Of a stretch of 64,000 bases of DNA, positions 58,815 through 64,000 are shown piece after piece. The stretch covers positions 4,035,445-4,099,444 of the forward strand of contig OU696581.1 of assembly GCA_916048095.2 (NCBI GenBank), read 5' to 3'. A program made the translations under genes and the position numbers. The DNA is from Sacculina carcini. Its lineage: Eukaryota; Arthropoda; Thecostraca; Sacculinidae. How positions within the stretch are numbered: the stretch's first letter is position 1; each line of letters begins with the position of its first letter. The notes beneath the pieces were generated by a model. It was not told the DNA's origin. It worked only from the letters and a program-made list of their open reading frames with translations, and did not search any database.

Positions 58815-59222
58815 TCAGCGAACACATCGTGAACACAAATGTTTGTTGATTTTTCGATCAATTTTGATGATGTAAATCATATCGTGTGTCTCATACACAA
58901 TTTCCAGTTCAGCCGACCATGTATCAGGAACAGAAACACCTTCTTGTAGAGCTTCCGAAAGACACACGTCAAACGATGTGTACTCTTTGTACGATTCGCT
59001 GATGATGTGTTTGCTATCTGACGAACTACCACCAACATAGCGATAGTTATAATTAGGCACCAGTGTAGCAGGAGAAACACAGCTCATGGTGTTTATACAA
59101 AGAAAGATAAACATTGACTGTAAGAGCGAAATTATCAGACACGGAGTGATGTTGGCGATAATTATGACGCATGCTCCGATAAGTAGTGCAATTAGTCTCA
59201 GCCGTGATACGCAGTTGAGCAC
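58815..59222 (-). CDS. Uncharacterised small membrane protein
   Basis: A 135-residue ORF not recognised as any family. The N-terminal part has two adjacent hydrophobic segments (LIALLIGACVIIIANITP and CLIISLLQSMFIFLCINT, about residues 10-45), followed by a soluble part with YNYRYVGGSSSDSK and LEIVYETHDMIYIIKIDR. It is divergent from the 59272 ORF with about 50 bp between the starts, so they may share a promoter region. Possibly an accessory gene of the virus-like element. Confidence 0.45.
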   Translation of the reverse strand: MLNCVSRLRLIALLIGACVIIIANITPCLIISLLQSMFIFLCINTMSCVSPATLVPNYNYRYVGGSSSDSKHIISESYKEYTSFDVCLSEALQEGVSVPDTWSAELEIVYETHDMIYIIKIDRKINKHLCSRCVR

Positions 59223-59271
59223 GAGACGCTTGCGGGTGAGGTTGTGTAGCTTTTATCGGGGAATTGTCAAC

Positions 59272-59865
59272 ATGAGTCAGGTGAATACAAACGTTGATAC
59301 GACCAAGCGGATCCTGCCACTGGAACATCATGCGGTCAAGTTTGTTGCTGATACGCCGTTCATCTGTGGACACCCACTGGAGCAGAGGATTTGGATTATT
59401 TTCGGACGACTGGAAAAACATAGTCAGACAGATTTCGAACACTTACAAAAACAGCTTACTAATATTATGCAACTGGAGCGATATTTTGATCCCTTTTGGA
59501 AAATTCATCGCGGCGCGGTGAGAATGTTCACCAACGAGGAGCGTGCACTACAGATTGTGATCGATACAGTTATGAGTCGACCGATGAGAGATGCTGTTCT
59601 TGGAGCCGTTGCAGCCGCTGTATCATTTAAAGTGTTGTCGGTGGCGTTGGTGCGAAGTGACGAGACTCAGATTTACCGGCCGCCCGATGCGACCTGCAAC
59701 ACTATGGAGTGGATGAAGACCATTGTTATGAGCTACTATGAGTCGCGAAAACAGTACTTGACCGAAACCAAGGTTTATCGTGAATTTAAAGCCGACAAAA
59801 TGAAGATGGTTGTGCACAAAGAGGTTCAAGGTGAACCACAAAGTAAACGGAACAAAATTTGTTGA
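59272..59865 (+). CDS. Uncharacterised protein of the virus-like element
   Basis: Start chosen at ATG 59272 (MSQVNTNVDTTKRILPLEHH), giving 197 residues; the frame is open further upstream to 59086. No family was recognised. It is mostly helical-looking and soluble, with an Ala/Val-rich hydrophobic stretch in the middle (DAVLGAVAAAVSFKVLSVAL) and a basic C-terminus (QSKRNK). It converges on the minus-strand block with 100 bp between stop codons. Position suggests an accessory gene of the element. Confidence 0.5.
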   Translation: MSQVNTNVDTTKRILPLEHHAVKFVADTPFICGHPLEQRIWIIFGRLEKHSQTDFEHLQKQLTNIMQLERYFDPFWKIHRGAVRMFTNEERALQIVIDTVMSRPMRDAVLGAVAAAVSFKVLSVALVRSDETQIYRPPDATCNTMEWMKTIVMSYYESRKQYLTETKVYREFKADKMKMVVHKEVQGEPQSKRNKIC

Positions 59866-59965
59866 ATTATTCTATGTGTACGGTTTACCAATACATTTCG
59901 TAATGTGTCGCAAGAGTTTTATTATTGCGCGCGAACAAAAACACACTTTGTTATCGTTCAATTTA

Positions 59966-60490
59966 TTAAAATGGTAGCATGCGCGGTGTACACAGATTCA
60001 TTGCATACAGCAATTTAGCGAAATGTTGACAACGTAAAATACAACAGTTTGTAGGAATGACATGAGTATATGGACACGGTGTGATGTTGGGTAGTACATG
60101 TATGTCGCGTGCGTTCATTGATAAATAGTCGGGTAGGATGTCTTCGAGATTTTCAATATTTAGTTCAAGTAGGTGGGAAAGTCGACGAGCCTTGTCGATA
60201 CCTTTGGTGTAGATGTGGTCGGGTGCCAGACTTTGAATGAGGTAACTTGCGTCGCGCAGCTTTTGTTCATACTTGTGCGTGTTGTAAGGATTGTAATTAT
60301 ATTCCAAGCCGTGTAGGGTCGCCGTCAAAAATAGAAAATGCTTGCGTCGCTCAGCGTTGAGTTTCAATTGTGGTGGCGGTAGGATGGTGTGCCACAAGTA
60401 TCCCGAGCACAGGTCATGCACAGCCAATTCCTTGACAACAAAAGGCGAATCCTTGTGCTGGAAACCGTCACAGTCTACAAGTATGACCAT
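59966..60490 (-). CDS. Small protein resembling invertebrate virus-like exonuclease ORFs
   Basis: Start chosen at the internal ATG 60490 (MVILVDCDGFQ), giving 174 residues; it overlaps the protease gene by 16 nt. The pattern VDCDGFQ...FVVKELAVHDL, GLEYNYNP, YTKGIDKARRLSHLLE and a terminal C-x2-H...C-x3-C cluster resembles small uncharacterised proteins found with such elements in other invertebrates, with a DEDDh-exonuclease-like beginning (acidic D-x-D, then E). Function is not established. Confidence 0.5.
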   Translation of the reverse strand: MVILVDCDGFQHKDSPFVVKELAVHDLCSGYLWHTILPPPQLKLNAERRKHFLFLTATLHGLEYNYNPYNTHKYEQKLRDASYLIQSLAPDHIYTKGIDKARRLSHLLELNIENLEDILPDYLSMNARDIHVLPNITPCPYTHVIPTNCCILRCQHFAKLLYAMNLCTPRMLPF

Positions 60491-60921
60491 ACCAGCGCTA
60501 AAAGCTGATTGTTGATAGCAGGGTCGGTGGATAGGCACGAAACGAAATCTTGCAGATCCCAGTCGGCGTCAAACAATGCAACAAATAGGGCACAGTACTG
60601 TCCACACACGTCCGAGTCCGGCGCCTGAATGACGCGCGTGTTCAGGACACACTGATTATAGTTTACATGTTTGTTTATAAAATTCACAAACGAGGGATGC
60701 CAGACGGGTGAGTTGCCAGACGAGTCGAAATATTGGAGATTTTCACCGTCCCAGGCAAACACGACCCAATGCAGACCCGATTGCCAGCGCGGTTGTATAT
60801 TCACAATAATTGATGTGCGCACACCGCGAGCAAATGTGAAATGTTTTAGCCGGTCGCACGCCCAAACCCCCCGAAATGTGGCGACTGTGTCGAGCAACCG
60901 TTCCAATTCAAGCGCGTTCAT
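60475..60921 (-). CDS. Adenain-like cysteine protease
   Basis: A 148-residue ORF. The adenovirus-protease active site is readable: His51 in GLHWVVFAWDG, Asp66 in YFDSSGN, Gln99 and Cys106 in QAPDSDVCGQYC. The 7-residue spacing between Gln and Cys equals that in adenain. Family length is usually about 200 residues, so it is short. It would cleave virion precursor proteins during maturation. Its ATG overlaps the stop of the capsid gene as ATGA (60918-60921). Confidence 0.85.
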   Translation of the reverse strand: MNALELERLLDTVATFRGVWACDRLKHFTFARGVRTSIIVNIQPRWQSGLHWVVFAWDGENLQYFDSSGNSPVWHPSFVNFINKHVNYNQCVLNTRVIQAPDSDVCGQYCALFVALFDADWDLQDFVSCLSTDPAINNQLLALVWSYL

Positions 60922-62207
60922 AGTTGAAAATCTGTGCTGACACGTCCCGCACTGTCAATTGTGATTTCGTTTTCAAACGTGGCGTAGATTAGAACGTTAA
61001 TTGTCTCGGGTAGAGCGTAAGTGAATGCCAGCTCACACCTCACATTACCTTGTTCACGCGGATGCAAATGATCACCACCACACTGATCCGGAGTCAGATC
61101 TACAATAAACAAAGTATAACCAGCCGCATAATCATCATGTGTGATATCCAGGCCCTGGTTTTCCGTATCGAGACCGGTACCGTCAAACAGTGACAGATAC
61201 GATCTCATATATAGACCTTTTGTGAAATCGGGGCGATAGGGGTGCGTGGGGTACGGCTCGCCATTTATATAGAACTGAAGACTGTTTAGATGGTAGTGGT
61301 GAAAATTCCATGGGTTTTTCTGTAGCGATCCGTGGTACGCTTCAGTGCTTACGAGTCCCAGCAGAATTTGTCGCGGCACTTGTGAGGTGAAAATATTATT
61401 CAAAGTTCCACTCATGTTTCCTTTGGGGAGAGTATATGTTTTCAGTAGAACTCGTGGAATAGGATATCGGGCTGGTGTTTTCGCCAACTGTTTGTGAAAA
61501 TTCACCCACATCGAGTCGGAAAGCGTTATTTTCTCGACATGCACACACAGGTCGACAATTTCAATCTTGTATTCTCCCTCGGCACCGAGTAGAGCAAACT
61601 GATCAGAGTTTCGAATCAGTTTGAGTTTCTCCGAAACTGTACCGGGCAATATACGACATTGATGGTTGGTATCCAGCTGTAGCGGTATACAAAAATCAAA
61701 AACTTTGCTTCCAGCCACCCATTGTTTGCGTTCGTTAAAACCAATGTTCAAAAGTTTAACATCATGCAAGTGCCCAGCAGTATCTTTACGCCAAAAACCC
61801 GACCGTAAATGACCGTTTTTAGCGTTCTGGTTATACGACAACAACGTCTCAAGATAGGCACGATAGCCATAGAGTGCGCTGGAATCCGATACAATAGTAT
61901 CACCAATCTGGTAGTCAATCTGTTTGAAGAGAGCATGTGGTAGCAGGTTGACAACGCTCACGTTGGCGTCGTCGACGAGTTCGCTACCGTCACGATTGAC
62001 AACACGTGCTTTGCCATAGAGCTTGGTTTTTGATGGACGCGTAGACGATTTACCGAGCGCAGGTAAGTGAAATTCAAACGGACCTTCGCTGCTTAGTCGA
62101 CTCACCGGGTAATATACATGTGTTTTGGACGATTTCACACTGGTTTCAAGCACTGGTCGAGAGAATACCTCGGTTATTTCACAAGCGCATTCGTCTACGT
62201 TTTGCAT
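60918..62207 (-). CDS. Major capsid protein candidate (F54H12.2-like family)
   Basis: Start chosen at ATG 62207 (MQNVDECACEITEV), where similarity to the family begins; the frame is open to 62294. The product is 429 residues. Landmark blocks are VYYPVSRLSSEGPFEFHLPA, VVNLLPHALFKQIDYQIGDT, YGYRAYLETLLSYNQNAK, PWNFHHYHLNSLQFYINGEP, FDGTGLDTENQGLDITHDDY and GYTLFIVDLTPDQCGGDHLH, the order seen in invertebrate F54H12.2-like proteins. These are associated with Polinton/adintovirus-type elements, where a double jelly-roll capsid protein is expected; that fold is inferred, not shown. It overlaps the upstream pX-like gene by 29 nt. Confidence 0.75.
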   Translation of the reverse strand: MQNVDECACEITEVFSRPVLETSVKSSKTHVYYPVSRLSSEGPFEFHLPALGKSSTRPSKTKLYGKARVVNRDGSELVDDANVSVVNLLPHALFKQIDYQIGDTIVSDSSALYGYRAYLETLLSYNQNAKNGHLRSGFWRKDTAGHLHDVKLLNIGFNERKQWVAGSKVFDFCIPLQLDTNHQCRILPGTVSEKLKLIRNSDQFALLGAEGEYKIEIVDLCVHVEKITLSDSMWVNFHKQLAKTPARYPIPRVLLKTYTLPKGNMSGTLNNIFTSQVPRQILLGLVSTEAYHGSLQKNPWNFHHYHLNSLQFYINGEPYPTHPYRPDFTKGLYMRSYLSLFDGTGLDTENQGLDITHDDYAAGYTLFIVDLTPDQCGGDHLHPREQGNVRCELAFTYALPETINVLIYATFENEITIDSAGRVSTDFQL

Positions 62208-62568
62208 TGTCAAAGATGTCGCGTTCCTGTTGACGTCGTTGACCAACACCTTTTCGTTTTGTCGGTCGTCGAGAGACTGATTGACTCGTCGCACGATTTA
62301 AACTATTTATACTGGTTCGAAGAAGACGTTTAGCTTCGTGTCGAGAGCGATTGCGGACGGCTTGACTTGCAGTTTCTCCGTCGAGAACATCTTGCAGTGT
62401 GCGTACGCCCGTCTTCAAGGCGGATTTAGCCAGATGTTTTGTCAGAGGTTGTTTGGCGACAGTTTTGACGGCGGGTATCACCACTCTCATTAAGCCTCTG
62501 AAAATACTCCCAAGTCCGCTGCCACGCTGTATCATTGGACCTCGAAATATCAACTGAGAATTTGTCAT
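62179..62568 (-). CDS. Small basic virion protein, pX-like
   Basis: A 129-residue ORF with a Gly-rich start and hydrophobic segment (GSGLGSIFRGLMRVVIPAVK), a helix-like stretch LTKHLAKSALKTGVRTLQDV, and an Arg/Lys-rich end (RRPTKRKG, KRRRMRL). The GxGxGxxxRGL-type N-terminus followed by basic sequence resembles core-associated pX-like proteins of adintoviruses and adenoviruses. Expected role: DNA condensation or a core-capsid link. The start overlaps the preceding stop as ATGA (62565-62568). Confidence 0.6.
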   Translation of the reverse strand: MTNSQLIFRGPMIQRGSGLGSIFRGLMRVVIPAVKTVAKQPLTKHLAKSALKTGVRTLQDVLDGETASQAVRNRSRHEAKRLLRTSINSLNRATSQSVSRRPTKRKGVGQRRQQERDIFDNAKRRRMRL

Positions 62569-64000
62569 TGTTGTTTCTGCATAAAATGTAGTGTCAGGTA
62601 CGAACGGCCGTGGTGAAATGGAACCAATTCCCCATTGCTCTGTCTTATATGCACTCCCAGATCGGTAATGAACTCATCTTCCAGCGGTACATACTGAATT
62701 TGATTGAATGTTCGATGAATTTGAGGTGATTTTATATCGCTCGTGTACGGACTGACAACACGTAATACCGGAGCCATAGTATCACCAACCATCTGCGCTT
62801 GTAGCTTGTCCATGTAGATATACAAAAATGTTGGGTTGAGTCGACTTACATCCATCACATTCGACGAGCGTGTATGTTTTTCAATAACAACGCGACTATC
62901 TGACACTACGTGGCTGGTGAACCCAAGAGCCCTAGCTATTTTGGTGTTTACTGATACGTCAGTGTCCCCACACCATACATGTCCACCAGTATCCAGAGTG
63001 AGCACTTGTCTACCGCAAACATAGTGAAAATTTTCCAGCAGCGCCTGATTGGACATGTAGTGCCCTGTGATGAGTTGGAACGTCTCACCATCAATCTCGA
63101 ATTCATTCATACGATTTTCTACATTCAGCCAGCGAGCGGAAAATGTGATTTCGGCCAGTCCAACAGTCCACGAACGATCTAGATTCAGTGGCGCCGGTAG
63201 CTGAACACGAAATTGAGATGCAGTGTTTCCAGGATAAAGATGCAGACAGCTCGAACTGTCCAACGACACATAGAAGCATTGGCTGGACATTTTTCGAAAA
63301 TGTAGCGTCAAAATTAGCCCCGGACCGGCAGTGAAAGGGAATTTTTTACGGGATTCGTCAAGGATTCTCACCTGAACAGTAGATATATTGGAATGTGACA
63401 AAGGTTTATAATACATTTGATTAAATACCAATTCTTGAATCGGAGAGGTGTCACACACATGTATTTGACGGAGTTGTGGTTGCAGTGAACGATTGACAAT
63501 TTGTGCAGCTACAAGATCTGTTTCGATAGTCAACAATTGCGTCGAGGCTGGGTCCAACGGAAACGGTGTGGACATGACCATGGTGATATCGCTGGCGTCA
63601 AACACACCATAATGTGCATAGTGATATCGTCGTGTCGAGTGTGCTATCGATCCGTTGACATGCAATAGTCGGGAAAATTGTTCGCTTATGTGCAACACAA
63701 TGTTTGTAGCCTCCAGCCATAAATGATACTCTCGTGATACTTTTACTTTCACATGATCGCTATTCACATGCGTTTGTAGCGCCGAAATGAACGTATCGGT
63801 AGTATACTTGCCAGCATACACTGTTGAGGATTTATTGAGATCGCCCGCATTCGGACTGTACTCTGAAAATATTATATCTTTGTTGAGGGTCAGCCAGTTG
63901 GTGGGCAGAAGAACAGAGTGTAAGGCCACTTGCCATTGTTGTGTATCTAGACATAAAGGCTGAGCGAGATTCACCGAGAATTTGGCAGTGGTGTTACGTG
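62565..64000 (-). CDS. Fused tandem duplicate of a capsid-cluster protein (partial)
   Basis: The frame is open past the right edge, so the true start is not visible. Two related units of about 235-240 residues each are joined in one frame. The C-terminal unit begins at an internal ATG (63290) and contains SSCLHLYPGNTASQFRVQLP, LDRSWTVGLAEITFSARWLN and, at its end, FNQIQYVPLEDEFIT and YLTLHF. The N-terminal unit has NTTAKFSVNLAQPLCLD, QQWQVALHSVLLPTNWL, FNQMYYKPLSHSNIS and LILTLHF in the same order. A single-unit version of this protein is what I recall beside F54H12.2-like genes; its function is unknown (a minor capsid or penton role is possible). Confidence 0.7.
   Translation of the reverse strand, partial: RNTTAKFSVNLAQPLCLDTQQWQVALHSVLLPTNWLTLNKDIIFSEYSPNAGDLNKSSTVYAGKYTTDTFISALQTHVNSDHVKVKVSREYHLWLEATNIVLHISEQFSRLLHVNGSIAHSTRRYHYAHYGVFDASDITMVMSTPFPLDPASTQLLTIETDLVAAQIVNRSLQPQLRQIHVCDTSPIQELVFNQMYYKPLSHSNISTVQVRILDESRKKFPFTAGPGLILTLHFRKMSSQCFYVSLDSSSCLHLYPGNTASQFRVQLPAPLNLDRSWTVGLAEITFSARWLNVENRMNEFEIDGETFQLITGHYMSNQALLENFHYVCGRQVLTLDTGGHVWCGDTDVSVNTKIARALGFTSHVVSDSRVVIEKHTRSSNVMDVSRLNPTFLYIYMDKLQAQMVGDTMAPVLRVVSPYTSDIKSPQIHRTFNQIQYVPLEDEFITDLGVHIRQSNGELVPFHHGRSYLTLHFMQKQQ

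Larger units (their letters stand above)
58266..64000. mobile_element. Polinton/adintovirus-like element (partial, runs off right edge)
   Basis: A minus-strand block of overlapping ORFs carries an F54H12.2-like major-capsid candidate and an adenain-like protease next to each other, an association that marks Polinton/Maverick and adintovirus-type elements. A pX-like small protein and a duplicated family protein lie upstream in the block, and smaller ORFs lie downstream. Genes for DNA polymerase B, integrase and the packaging ATPase are not in this window and would be expected to the right. The left boundary against the satellite-like DNA is uncertain; no terminal inverted repeat was verified. 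Reading frames are open, so the copy may be recent. Confidence 0.75.

Overview
The window is animal (metazoan) nuclear DNA, most likely from an invertebrate. The host genes are spliced with GT-AG introns, long (CA)n/(TG)n tracts are everywhere, and transposable elements of nearly every eukaryotic class fill the introns and intergenic space. Five host genes can be read: the 3' end of GPN3 (+, 7865-8311), GPN1 (-, five exons, 9127-20734), an ORAI calcium channel (-, 35481-37148), the dynein-assembly factor Kintoun/DNAAF2 (+, one exon, 42552-45026) and the tRNA m7G methyltransferase METTL1 (+, six exons, 45462-48027). Kintoun implies a lineage with motile cilia or flagella. CCTAA-type motifs near 57.4 kb would fit an arthropod, but this is weak evidence.

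Layout. 1-7.6 kb: a decayed gypsy element interrupted by a decayed Jockey/I-like LINE, probably inside a GPN3 intron. 7.9-20.7 kb: GPN3 and GPN1 lie tail to tail. GPN1 introns hold gypsy remnants and a piggyBac-like bracket that contains a tRNA-derived SINE, a MITE and a mariner split by a nearly intact gypsy element. 21.3-29.7 kb: a long-inverted-repeat element with a nearly intact CR1/L2-like LINE in one arm and a LINE fragment in its interior. 29.9-32.8 kb: a hAT-like element. 33.3-34.8 kb: a gene-less LTR element. 35.5-37.1 kb: ORAI. 37.4-41.6 kb: a gypsy element with a canonical -1 frameshift heptamer. 42.5-48.0 kb: Kintoun and METTL1. 48.5-56.1 kb: a hAT transposase pseudogene, a second copy of the hAT-like sequence carrying an RT-less gypsy derivative, and a second long-inverted-repeat element. 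56.2-58.3 kb: a small inverted-repeat element and T-rich CCTAA-containing satellite-like DNA.

58.3-64.0 kb is the most unusual part: part of a Polinton/Maverick or adintovirus-like element with a compact minus-strand block of overlapping virion genes (a duplicated family protein fused into one frame, a small basic pX-like protein, an F54H12.2-like major-capsid candidate, an adenain-like cysteine protease, and a small possible exonuclease), plus two uncharacterised divergent ORFs. The element runs off the right edge.

Several insertions can be ordered from target-site duplications, and one filled/empty site pair is visible inside the window. All family assignments rest on motifs read by eye; no database search was possible.
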